A stretch of 15,644 nt of DNA, taken from assembly GCA_017640265.1 (NCBI GenBank), contig JAGFVZ010000021.1:1-15644 (forward strand). Reading direction: 5' to 3'. Source of the DNA: Anoxypelagibacter denitrificans. GTDB lineage: Bacteria; Pseudomonadota; Alphaproteobacteria; Pelagibacterales; Pelagibacteraceae. A program made the translations under genes and the position numbers. Shown in pieces: positions 7,849 through 14,571 of this stretch; the stretch's first letter is position 1; each line of letters begins with the position of its first letter. The notes beneath the pieces were generated by a model. That model did not search any database. It was not told the origin of the DNA and was given only the letters and a program-made list of their open reading frames with translations.

Positions 7849-9291
7849 ATGACATCAAATAAAACTGTTTTTTTTATAATTGGTATCTTATTAGTGATTC
7901 TTGGTATCTTCATGATGATACCGTATGGAATACAATTAATTTATAATGAAGACAGTAATAGTTTCCTTGCATCTTCTATTATAACGATTTTTATTGGAAT
8001 TCTGACAGTTCTCTCTAATTTGAAAAAAGAAAAACAGCTCAACCTTCAACAGGCTTTTTTGTTTTCTACATTGGCTTGGCTTGCTATTGCTCTTTTTGGA
8101 AGTTTTCCATTTATGCTTTCAAATTTAAAATTATCCTTTAGTGAGGCATTTTTTGAAAGTATGTCTGGAATAACAACTACCGGTTCTACGGTAATTTTAA
8201 ACTTAGATGATTCTCCTAAAAGTATTTTGCTTTGGCGAGCGATTATGCAATGGCTGGGTGGAATTGGAATAATAGTGATGGCAACAACGGTCCTGCCTTT
8301 ATTAAAAGTTGGAGGTATGCAACTATTTAAAACAGACTCTTCTGGAACTGAAAAAATATTGCCAAAAACGATAGAGGTAGCTGCTGCAATTATTACTACT
8401 TACACAACATTAACTCTTGCATGTGGTTTTTTGTATTGGTCTCAAGGCATGACTGTGTTTGATAGTATTGCACATTCGTTCACTACCTTAGCTACCGGAG
8501 GTTTCTCAACTCATAGCGAATCGATTGGTTATTTTGAGAGTCCTGGAATTGAAGTTACAGCAACAATGTTTATTATTCTGAGTAGTATCCCGTTTATAAC
8601 TTATTTAAAATTTATCAAAGGTAACAGAAAAATTTTTTTTCAAGATGTTCAAATTAGAGGATTTTTCTATCTATTGTTAATTTCAATTTTAATAATGTTC
8701 GGATATTTATTTTTTAACAACAACGATTATTCCTTTATAGATAATTTAAGAATTTCATCTTTTAATGTTCTTTCAATTTTATCTGGCACGGGTTATGTCA
8801 CAGACGATTTTGGTTTGTGGGGAAAATTTCCACTAATATTTTTTCTTTTTTTAATGTTTGTTGGTGGATGTGCGGGCTCAACAACATGTGGAATCAAAAT
8901 ATTTAGATTCCAAATACTTTTTCTTTTTATAAGAAATCAAATAAAAAAATTAATTTATCCAAATAGTGTTTTCATTCTTAACTATAATAATAAAAAAATT
9001 GAAGATAGTTTTATTAATTCTGTAATAGTTTTTATATTTTCTTATTTGTTTTTGTTCTTAATAATAGCCATGTTGCTTTCTATTACTGGGCTCGATTTTT
9101 TATCTGCAATCTCAGGAGCGGCTACATCAATATCGAATGTCGGTCCGGGTCTAGGTGAAATGATAGGACCTAATGGAAATTTTAGTGAAGTTTCTGATAT
9201 TTCAAAATGGATACTATCTTTTGCTATGTTGGTTGGAAGATTGGAAATATTCGCTGTATTGGTTCTTTTTTTACCCTCTTTCTGGAGATGA
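7849..9291 (+). CDS. trkH: Trk/Ktr potassium uptake channel subunit TrkH
   Basis: This 480-residue protein has the expected length for the TrkH inner-membrane pore. The four pseudo-symmetric selectivity-filter loops can be found: TTTGST (109-114), LATGGFST (214-221), SGTGYVTD (312-319) and SNVGPGLG (429-436). Conserved MQWLGGIGIIVMA (133-145) and GGCAGSTTCGIKIFRFQ (339-355) are also present. TrkH passes K+ (with Na+ or H+) under control of cytosolic TrkA, which is not in this window. Potassium uptake matters for osmotic balance in seawater. It is divergent from lysK, and ampG begins 23 bases after its stop. No Shine-Dalgarno is apparent before the ATG. The 95-base upstream gap is AT-rich with no clear promoter pair. 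Confidence 0.95.
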   Translation: MTSNKTVFFIIGILLVILGIFMMIPYGIQLIYNEDSNSFLASSIITIFIGILTVLSNLKKEKQLNLQQAFLFSTLAWLAIALFGSFPFMLSNLKLSFSEAFFESMSGITTTGSTVILNLDDSPKSILLWRAIMQWLGGIGIIVMATTVLPLLKVGGMQLFKTDSSGTEKILPKTIEVAAAIITTYTTLTLACGFLYWSQGMTVFDSIAHSFTTLATGGFSTHSESIGYFESPGIEVTATMFIILSSIPFITYLKFIKGNRKIFFQDVQIRGFFYLLLISILIMFGYLFFNNNDYSFIDNLRISSFNVLSILSGTGYVTDDFGLWGKFPLIFFLFLMFVGGCAGSTTCGIKIFRFQILFLFIRNQIKKLIYPNSVFILNYNNKKIEDSFINSVIVFIFSYLFLFLIIAMLLSITGLDFLSAISGAATSISNVGPGLGEMIGPNGNFSEVSDISKWILSFAMLVGRLEIFAVLVLFLPSFWR

Positions 9292-9314
9292 TAATTTAGT
9301 CTATAGTCATTGTT

Positions 9315-10650
9315 ATGGAGATAGTTAAAAAACAAACGTTATCAGAAACTTTTTCCGTTTATTTTGATAGACGGATGATTCGAATACTTTTACTTGGAAT
9401 TATAAGTGGATTTCCTTGGGTTCTTATTGGTAGCAGTCTGAGCCTTTGGCTCAAAGAAGATGGACTTAGCCGTAGTACGATCGGCTGGGCTGGATTGATA
9501 TTTGGCGTTTATGCAATCAATTATCTTTGGGCGCCAATCATCGATAGAATTCGTATTCCATGGTTAACTAATAAAATTGGTCATCGTCGTGGCTGGATTG
9601 TAACCATGCAATTTTTTATTTTAGTTAGCTTAATTTGCTGGAACTTTGATCCAACAGCAAATCTTGCATTGTAATTGCGTTGGTTTGATTATTGCAATTG
9701 CTTCAGCAACTCAAGATATAACTGTAGATGCTTTAAGAATTGAACAAATTGGAAAAAACAGAAGGAACTCTATGCAAGCAGGGCGGCTATGGCAGTAGGT
9801 TGGTTGGTGGACCGGCTATAAATTAGGTGGAGTGTTGCACTAAATGCCGCAGAATATTTTCAAAAGCTGGAATTGAAAATTATTGGCAACTTACTTTTTT
9901 GGATTTATTGGAATATTATTGTTTGCAACATTGGTTTAATGTTTGTTCATGAACCAACAATACAGAACGAAAGAATATCAAAGAACAACTGATCAAATGA
10001 TTGAAGAAAAGTTAGGATCCTCTGGGCTACAAAATAAATTGCCTGGATTACGGAACAATTGCCGGTCCTTAATAAGTTTTTTTAAAACGAATGGTTTTAC
10101 CATCGCTTTAGGTATTTTGGATTTGTTTTCTTTTTAAAATTGGGGAGGCTTTTCTTGGACGTATTGTTCATTTTTTATAAAGAAATAGGGTTTTCTAAAG
10201 GTGATATTGCTCTTTATTCTAAAGGTATAGGTTGGATTACCACGGTGTATTTACACTCTGGGAGGTCTTTTTGCAATACGTTCTGGGTTAAAAAAGCGAT
10301 GTTTGTCTCGGGAATATTAATGGCATCACAAATCTTTTTTTCAGCGCTTGGCTTGGTCTGGAAAATGAGTTACTTTTTGCCGTTGCTGTATTATTTGATG
10401 ATATTGATGCAGCATTTGCAACCGTAGCTTTTGTTGCTTTTATCTCGCTGTTGGTAGATAGAACTTATACAGCAACTCAATATGCATTGCTTGCTTCAAT
10501 GGAACGGCCGAACAAACATTAGCAGCTTCTTCAGGAGAATGGTTGATTGGCTAAATGGAGATTGGGGTATATTTTTTGTAATCACACAGTCATGGTAATA
10601 CCTTCTTTAATTTTACTATGGTTTATCGCAATAAATCTCAATTGCAGTGA
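9315..10650 (+). pseudogene. ampG: AmpG-like muropeptide permease (MFS), broken by many frameshifts
   Basis: Residues 1-116 read cleanly from the ATG at 9315, with AmpG/PAT-family landmarks: LLGIISGFPWVLIG, GWAGLIFGVYAINYLWAPIID and GHRRGWIV. The frame then breaks near 9664. Recognisable AmpG sequence continues in shifting frames: IIAIASATQDITVDALRIEQ (9688-9747), GWWTGYKLGG near 9802, LMFVHEPTIQNERI near 9940, FYKEIGFSKGDIALYSKGIG near 10170, and AFVAFISLLVDRTYTATQYA near 10430-10490. AmpG imports anhydromuropeptides for peptidoglycan recycling. The damage is mostly loss of single bases in short runs, while codons between breaks remain intact. That favours sequencing or assembly error over genuine decay. 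The end near 10650 (a TGA) is approximate. The neighbouring cell-wall peptidase fits the pathway and shows the same damage. Confidence 0.82.
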
Positions 10651-11348
10651 AAGATAGCAGCAAATCTACCAATAAACGTTACAAAAAAAACAATATAAAA
10701 TCTGGGTTGTTACACAACTTTTATGGGGATACATTTAAAAAATTGAAAAAAATCTGGTAGTTGGATTAAAATTAAAAATAACAAAGATATATAAAGGTAT
10801 TTATAAAAATAAAAAATTCCCTAAATCTATATATGCAAATTTTCGGTATCTTTTTCAAAAACCTTTTACAGCCCTGTAAAACAAAAAATAAAAAAAAACT
10901 TAGTTTTGGTTCAAAAATAAGGTTTAAGAAATTTAGAAAAAAATTTAGGAAAAGTTGGTTTAAAATTTGACTTTAGGATTGTTAGGTTTAAAAAAAATAA
11001 TTTTGCAAATGTAAAATTATTTAAAAAATGTAATGTATATGTGGGGAGGCAAAATTTTTAGTGGATTGATTGTTGGCTTTATTCAATTATTTTTAAATAA
11101 AATAAATTTTTGTCCAAGAGATACAAAGGATCAAGAAAAATACTTTAAGAGAAAAATAAAGCTTAAGAATATAAAAAAAAATGACATGATTTTTTGGAAG
11201 GGTCATGTAGCTATAGCTTTGTCTAAAAATAAATTAATTCATGCTTATGGACCTATGAAGAAAGTGGTCATAATGAATATCAAAGAAAACAATTGAAAGA
11301 ATTGATAAAACCGCTAATTTAAAAGTGACAAGCATCCGTAGAATTTAA
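10651..11348 (+). pseudogene. NlpC/P60 cell-wall peptidase with N-terminal SH3-like part, broken by indels
   Basis: Piecing frames together gives an N-terminal segment (AANLP near 10657), then LYGDTFKKLKK, GSWIKIKNNKD and YKGYIKNKKFPKSIY. That order is typical of the SH3-like region of these hydrolases. A peptidase core follows: YMWGGK at 11036, LIQLFLNKINF-like sequence at about 11070, KNDMIFWKGHVAIALSK at 11178-11228 and LIHAYG near 11235. The catalytic Cys context, normally [I]DCSG, is present in the DNA at about 11063-11078 but out of frame: loss of about three bases makes it read GLIVGF. A last indel before 11296 hides a tail ending TSIRRI and TAA at 11346-11348. NlpC/P60 enzymes cleave gamma-D-Glu-diamino acid bonds in peptidoglycan. 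Its start is uncertain. Confidence 0.75.
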
Positions 11349-11365
11349 AAACACATTAGACAACA

Positions 11366-11396
11366 CCAGGCAGACCAGGAAGCTAGCACTGCCTGG
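11366..11396. terminator. GC-rich hairpin between converging transcripts
   Basis: CCAGGCAG (11366-11373) pairs perfectly with CTGCCTGG (11389-11396) around a 15-base loop, a strikingly GC-rich stem in AT-rich DNA. It lies 18 bases after the NlpC/P60 stop and downstream of the reverse-strand 19-residue gene, so it could stop transcription from both sides. No immediate T-run follows on the plus strand (T-rich sequence starts about 12 bases later). On the minus strand T-rich sequence is also delayed, so canonical intrinsic termination is not certain. Confidence 0.5.
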
Positions 11397-11438
11397 AAAG
11401 AAACGTTTGTTTTAATTTAAAAACTTATTTTAAAGCTA

Positions 11439-11498
11439 CTAATTATTAACTAACCAATAGATAACAGCAACAACTGCTAAAATTTCCCAACCGCTCAT
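11439..11498 (-). CDS. 19-residue single-helix membrane peptide (unrecognised)
   Basis: The reverse strand carries AAGGAGG (11511-11505), six bases, then ATG at 11498, encoding MSGWEILAVVAVIYWLVNN and TAG. This is the strongest Shine-Dalgarno I see in the window, at ideal spacing, and most genes here have none; it is the main evidence for translation. Residues 4-17 are a continuous hydrophobic helix flanked by Trp residues, consistent with a single membrane-spanning peptide. I do not recognise a family, and it lacks the basic residues common in type I toxins. It is followed by the GC-rich hairpin and lies downstream of the tRNA-Ser remnant and two small membrane-protein genes on the same strand. 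Function is unknown; options include a subunit of a small membrane complex or a leader peptide. Confidence 0.6.
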   Translation of the reverse strand: MSGWEILAVVAVIYWLVNN

Positions 11499-11511
11499 TT
11501 GCATCCTCCTT

Positions 11512-11538
11512 TGTGATTCGAAATACCATTGTATCACA
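11512..11538 (-). promoter_or_regulatory. Inverted repeat and candidate -10 upstream of the 19-residue gene
   Basis: TGTGAT (11512-11517) and ATCACA (11533-11538) form a 6-base inverted repeat with a 15-base centre just upstream of the AAGGAGG site. On the reverse strand the same stretch contains TACAAT (11533-11528), a five-of-six match to a -10 box, within TGTGATACAAT. A convincing -35 is missing. It could be a promoter with an overlapping operator, or simply a stem. Confidence 0.3.
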
Positions 11539-11556
11539 TAAACATATAAAAATGAT

Positions 11557-11625
11557 GGAAAGAATGAGCTTCAAACCCACGATACCTTTAACAACGGCAT
11601 GCACGCTCTTCAAAAAGCGTGCACC
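11557..11625 (-). pseudogene. tRNA-Ser-like remnant (3' two-thirds, UGA-type loop)
   Basis: Reading the reverse strand there is GCACGCT, an 8-base loop TTTTTGAAG-like region containing TGA, then AGCGTGC. A long variable arm follows: ATGCC, nine bases, GGTAT. Next come GTATCGTGGGTT, as in the intact tRNA-Ser at 12465-12554, and TCTTTCC as a 3' acceptor strand. The order anticodon arm, long variable arm, T arm, acceptor strand is that of tRNA-Ser. Defects are a missing 5' acceptor strand and D arm, an extra base in the anticodon loop, T instead of C at position 56 in the T loop, and no CCA. It is unlikely to be a working tRNA. It lies in the same orientation as the intact tRNA-Ser. Confidence 0.6.
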
Positions 11626-11639
11626 AAAAACTTCATCAA

Positions 11640-11876
11640 CTATTTTAATAATTTTCTGTATGTAAATATTACAGCAAATACAACTATTAGTGCTGCAATC
11701 CCTTGGTCTCCCAAAGTATTAAGCAATGCGACTAAATTTTTAGTAACCTGAGAGCCAAAAAAAGCAACATCGGGTCCAAATATTATTTCTGCAAGAACCG
11801 ATGCAGCCAATAAAAGAACACCAACCTCGATAAACTTATTTAAATAATACTTAACCTTTGTAATCCAACTATTCAT
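11640..11876 (-). CDS. 78-residue two-helix membrane protein, paralogue of its neighbour
   Basis: The ATG at 11876 has AGGAG (11886-11882) five bases upstream, so the start is well placed. A basic N-terminus (residues 7-15) is followed by hydrophobic helix 1 (about 17-34), a polar turn GPDVAFFGSQVTK (34-46), NLVALLNTLGDQGI (47-60), helix 2 (about 58-72) and a basic tail RKLLK. It aligns with the 71-residue protein encoded at 12016-12231 over most of its length, sharing a NxxALxxxLGDxGI core and an xFxG turn. I do not recognise the family. Two-helix hairpins of this size include VirB2-like pilins, holins and small channel peptides; none is demonstrated. It is transcribed away from a 10-base inverted repeat in its leader. 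A tRNA-Ser remnant follows its stop. Confidence 0.72.
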   Translation of the reverse strand: MNSWITKVKYYLNKFIEVGVLLLAASVLAEIIFGPDVAFFGSQVTKNLVALLNTLGDQGIAALIVVFAVIFTYRKLLK

Positions 11877-11894
11877 AATCTCTCCTACTTTTGC

Positions 11895-11937
11895 TTATTA
11901 CCCTAATCTAACATTTAATCAAAGACCAGGGTAATAA
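11895..11937 (-). promoter_or_regulatory. Perfect 10-base inverted repeat in the leader of the 78-residue gene
   Basis: TTATTACCCT (11895-11904) and AGGGTAATAA (11928-11937) are exact inverted copies with a 23-base centre. On the reverse strand the stem ends 8 bases before the AGGAG ribosome-binding site of the 78-residue gene. It could be an mRNA hairpin affecting translation, or a palindromic protein-binding site. Confidence 0.5.
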
Positions 11938-11966
11938 ACTGTAATTATTAGCTGCTTAGCTACTAT

Positions 11967-11988
11967 TTGGAAGGCCAGAGGCTGCCAA
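11967..11988 (-). repeat. Small imperfect hairpin between the two paralogous genes
   Basis: TTGG (11967-11970) and CCAA (11985-11988) close an internal loop over GCC-AGA-GGC, giving a short GC-containing hairpin between the 71- and 78-residue genes. There is no T-run after it on either strand. It may be a processing or stability element; evidence is limited to base pairing. Confidence 0.3.
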
Positions 11989-12000
11989 TATCCTATTTAC

Positions 12001-12018
12001 TAAGTATAACTATACTTA
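12001..12018 (-). repeat. Palindrome overlapping the stop codon of the 71-residue gene
   Basis: TAAGTATA-AC-TATACTTA is a perfect 8-base inverted repeat with a two-base centre. The TAA stop of the 71-residue gene lies inside its outer arm. The minimal centre favours a DNA-level binding site or cruciform over an RNA hairpin, though a shorter RNA stem could form. No T-run follows, so it is not a standard terminator. Confidence 0.4.
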
Positions 12019-12231
12019 TTTATAAAATCCCAGGATAATTATAGCTGCTATTAAACCTACAATACCAGCATCTCCTAGAGCTTGTACCAATGCAACAATG
12101 TTTGATGCTATTTCTCCAACAAATGGAACATTTCCACCTAATAGAGAAAGAACGATCCCTAATCCAAGTAATGATATTATTACGTTAGTTAGAGAATTAA
12201 ACGTTGATGCTAATCCTGATAACATTTTCAT
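12016..12231 (-). CDS. 71-residue two-helix membrane protein, paralogue of its neighbour
   Basis: The ATG at 12231 is preceded on the reverse strand by AGAGAGG with about five bases spacing; a second in-frame ATG two codons on (MKM) is possible. Helix 1 covers about residues 17-33, then GGNVPFVGEIAS (32-43), NIVALVQALGDAGI (44-57) and helix 2 (about 57-70), ending FYK. The core NIVALVQALGDAGI matches NLVALLNTLGDQGI in the 78-residue neighbour, indicating an old tandem duplication. Charged residues are almost absent outside the ends, so membrane insertion is likely. I do not recognise the family. A forward frame opposite it (12098-12313) has no such support. It lies downstream of tRNA-Ser(GGA), separated by a structured 233-base segment. 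Confidence 0.72.
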   Translation of the reverse strand: MKMLSGLASTFNSLTNVIISLLGLGIVLSLLGGNVPFVGEIASNIVALVQALGDAGIVGLIAAIIILGFYK

Positions 12232-12256
12232 AGCTACCTCTCTTTTTGTTTTTTAC

Positions 12257-12286
12257 AAAAAACAGCAGAACGAATCATTTCGTTCT
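12257..12286 (-). terminator. Hairpin plus T6, terminator or leader attenuator
   Basis: On the reverse strand AGAACGAA, a 4-base loop and TTCGTTCT (12286-12267) form a perfect 8-base stem, followed within four bases by six T (12262-12257). It lies after tRNA-Ser(GGA) and 36-55 bases before the 71-residue gene. It could end the lepA/tRNA transcript or act as an attenuator in the small-protein leader. Immediately after it, GTTTTTTGTAAAAAAC forms another weak palindrome. Confidence 0.55.
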
Positions 12287-12340
12287 ACAGTGCGACACTT
12301 TTACCATTTTTAAAGTTTGGAGTACAAGTTTAAGTATGTC

Positions 12341-12425
12341 GCTAAATGAAAATTAACATGTTTTTATGGACTATTTTCCCCATAAATAGCACTTAATTTA
12401 GCTTTTTTTACACATTACTGTAATG
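12341..12425. repeat. Cluster of inverted repeats downstream of tRNA-Ser(GGA)
   Basis: GCTAAAT (12341-12347) pairs with ATTTAGC (12396-12402), enclosing TTTATGG (12363-12369) paired with CCATAAA (12380-12386). Seven T follow the outer stem on the plus strand (12403-12409), which looks like a plus-strand terminator. CATTACTGTAATG (12413-12425) is a separate odd palindrome. No gene is visible in 12232-12464 apart from these structures; a small RNA or regulatory region is possible. Confidence 0.35.
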
Positions 12426-12464
12426 CGTATTTTGCAATGCAGTTTTATTAGATTTTTATGTATT

Positions 12465-12554
12465 TGGCGGAGAGAGTGGGATTCGAACCCACGATACGAT
12501 TGCTCGTATACACACTTTCCAAGCGTGCGCTTTCAACCGCTCAGCCATCTCTCC
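12465..12554 (-). tRNA. tRNA-Ser(GGA)
   Basis: Acceptor strands GGAGAGA (from 12554) and TCTCTCC (12475-12469) pair over seven bases, with discriminator G and an encoded CCA (12467-12465). The D region TGGCTGAGCGGTTGAAA and the anticodon arm CACGC-TTGGAAA-GTGTG give anticodon GGA. A long variable arm (TACGA-GCAA-TCGTA) is the mark of class II tRNA-Ser. The T arm is GTGGG-TTCGAAT-CCCAC. It lies four bases after the lepA stop on the same strand and is probably co-transcribed and processed. Confidence 0.97.
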
Positions 12555-12558
12555 CTAG

Positions 12559-14367
12559 CTAGGTTTCTTTATTAATTTTTAACACTCCTATAAAAGCTTC
12601 TTGAGGAATTTCAACCCTACCAAATTGTTTGGCCCTGGCTTTTCCTTTTTTTTGTTTATCTAAAAGTTTTCTCTTTCTATCTCTCGCGCCACCACCATGA
12701 ATTTTAGTAAGAACATCTTTTTTAAATCCTTTGATTGTTTCGCGAGCAATAATTTTTCCTCCTATAGCTGCCTGAATAGGAATCTGAAAGTTATGTTTCG
12801 GAATTAACTCTTTAAGTTTTTCACAAACTAAACTGCCCTGAGATTGAGCAAAATCTTTATAAATAATCATGGATAAAGCATCAACAGGTTCTGCATTAAC
12901 AAGTATTCCCATTTTGACTAAATTACCTTCTTTATAACCTGTAATTTCATAATCAAAACTAGCATATCCACTCGAAATAGATTTAAGCCGATCATAAAAA
13001 TCAAAGACAACTTCATTTAATGGTAATTCATAACTCAATACAACGCGATTTCCAGAATAAGTCAGATTATTTTGAATGCCTCTTTTATCTTGGCATATTT
13101 TAATTATCGATCCTAAATACTCGTCGGGAGTAATTATCGTCGCTTTTATCCAGGGTTCTTCTATTGATAAAATTTGTGTTGGATCTGGCATATCTGTGGG
13201 ATTTTGCAATTCTTTAACTGATCCATCTCTCTTGTTAATTTTATAAATTACACCTGGTGTTGTTGTAATGAGATTAATATCAAATTCTCTTTCTAATCTT
13301 TGAGTTACTATCTCTAAATGAAGCAAGCCTAAGAAACCACAACGAAAACCTAAACCCAAAGCGCTTGAAGACTCGGGTTCATATGAAAAACTAGAATCGT
13401 TAAGCTTTAATTTTGCAAGACCATCTTTAAGTTTTTGATATTCAGAATTATCCACTGGAAACAAACCGCAGAAAACTACAGGCTTGCTTGGCTTAAATCC
13501 TGGTAAAGGTTTATCTATAGGATTTGCTACATCACATATCGTGTCTCCCACTTTGGTATCAGATAAATTCCTAATTCCTGTAATAATAAAACCAATTTCT
13601 CCAGATGAAATTTTATCTACATCTTTTGGTTTAGGAGTAAAGACACCTACTTTTTCAATTATATGTCTTGTATTATTTGACATCATTTTAATTTGCATTC
13701 CTTTTTTTAGACTGCCGTCTATAACCCTTACTAAAATTACAACCCCTAGGTAACTATCGTACCAACTATCTACAAGTAAACATTTTAAAGGATTTCCAGG
13801 ATTGCCTTTGGGTGATGGTAAATTTTTTATTATAGATTCTAGAATATCATCTACTCCCTCGCCAGTTTTTCCTGAACAATTTATTGTGTTGCTAGTGTCT
13901 ATCCCAATTACATCTTCAATTTGTTTTTTCACTTTATCAGTGTCAGCAGCCGGTAAATCAATCTTATTTAATACGGGAATAATCTCATGATTATTATCAA
14001 GAGCTTGATATACATTTGCTAAAGTCTGCGCCTCTACACCTTGTGTACTATCAACTATTAAAATCGATCCTTCGCAAGCAGATAAAGATCTGCTAACTTC
14101 ATAGCTAAAATCTACATGTCCTGGTGTATCGATAATATTAAGTGTATAATTTTTTCCATCTTTAGCCTTGTAATTTAAGCGAACTGTTTGAGCTTTTATG
14201 GTAATTCCTCTCTCTCTTTCAATATCCATTGAGTCTAAAACTTGTTCTTTCATTTCTCTATCGGTAAGACCTCCGCATTTATGAATTAACCTGTCGGCTA
14301 AAGTAGATTTACCATGATCGATGTGCGCAATTATTGAAAAATTGCGAATAATTTCATTCGTAGACAT
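12559..14367 (-). CDS. lepA: Elongation factor 4 (LepA), ribosomal back-translocase GTPase
   Basis: The 602-residue length is standard for EF4. The GTPase domain carries G1 AHIDHGKST at 14-22, a switch I region RERGITIKAQTV at 51-62, G3 DTPGH at 80-84 and G4 NKID at 134-137. The EF-G-like middle domains follow, including GFRCGFLGLLHLE. The LepA-specific C-terminal domain ends with GGGARDRKRKLLDKQKKGKA and GRVEIPQEAFIGVLKI. LepA acts on stalled or mistranslocated ribosomes at the membrane or in the cytoplasm. The ATG overlaps the stop of the preceding fragment by one base (TAATG), so pheT-lepA coupling was probably the ancestral layout. The tRNA-Ser(GGA) gene begins four bases after its stop. 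No damage is seen. Confidence 0.97.
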   Translation of the reverse strand: MSTNEIIRNFSIIAHIDHGKSTLADRLIHKCGGLTDREMKEQVLDSMDIERERGITIKAQTVRLNYKAKDGKNYTLNIIDTPGHVDFSYEVSRSLSACEGSILIVDSTQGVEAQTLANVYQALDNNHEIIPVLNKIDLPAADTDKVKKQIEDVIGIDTSNTINCSGKTGEGVDDILESIIKNLPSPKGNPGNPLKCLLVDSWYDSYLGVVILVRVIDGSLKKGMQIKMMSNNTRHIIEKVGVFTPKPKDVDKISSGEIGFIITGIRNLSDTKVGDTICDVANPIDKPLPGFKPSKPVVFCGLFPVDNSEYQKLKDGLAKLKLNDSSFSYEPESSSALGLGFRCGFLGLLHLEIVTQRLEREFDINLITTTPGVIYKINKRDGSVKELQNPTDMPDPTQILSIEEPWIKATIITPDEYLGSIIKICQDKRGIQNNLTYSGNRVVLSYELPLNEVVFDFYDRLKSISSGYASFDYEITGYKEGNLVKMGILVNAEPVDALSMIIYKDFAQSQGSLVCEKLKELIPKHNFQIPIQAAIGGKIIARETIKGFKKDVLTKIHGGGARDRKRKLLDKQKKGKARAKQFGRVEIPQEAFIGVLKINKET

Positions 14368-14571
14368 TAGGATCTTAGCGTAGCGCCTGTTGTTTCTTGA
14401 ACTGTTGATATGATTTTTTTACTTACTTGATCAATATCTTTTTCACTTAAAGTTTTGTCTCTAGGTTCTAGAGTTACATTAAAAGCAATAGATTTCTTTC
14501 CTGAGGCAATATTATCTCCTTGATAGACATCAAAAATTTTTACATTTTTAATTAAATTTCTGTCAATTTTT
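14367..14571 (-). pseudogene. pheT: PheT C-terminal (FDX-ACB) fragment
   Basis: The last 68 or so residues of the chimeric frame carry KNVKIFDVYQGDNIASGKKS, AFNVTLEPRDKTLSEKDID and a TGATLR end. This is the ferredoxin-fold anticodon-binding domain that closes the phenylalanyl-tRNA synthetase beta chain. The remaining roughly 700 residues of PheT are absent. Since phenylalanine charging is essential, an intact pheT should exist elsewhere. The one-base overlap with lepA suggests this tail is in its native place and the upstream sequence is what changed. Confidence 0.85.

Noticed and set aside
9943..10427. Two separate small forward proteins at 9943-10137 and 10140-10427
   Set aside because: Both contain pieces of AmpG (for example FYKEIGFSKGDIALYSKGIG) mixed with out-of-frame sequence, so they are fragments of one broken gene.
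11601..11622. GCACGCT/AGCGTGC stem as an intrinsic terminator for the 78-residue gene
   Set aside because: No T-run follows on the reverse strand, and the stem is better explained as the anticodon arm of the tRNA-Ser remnant.
12098..12313. Forward 71-codon frame opposite the small membrane protein
   Set aside because: It is antisense to the reverse gene, which has a ribosome-binding site and a paralogue. The forward product has no membrane or domain pattern.
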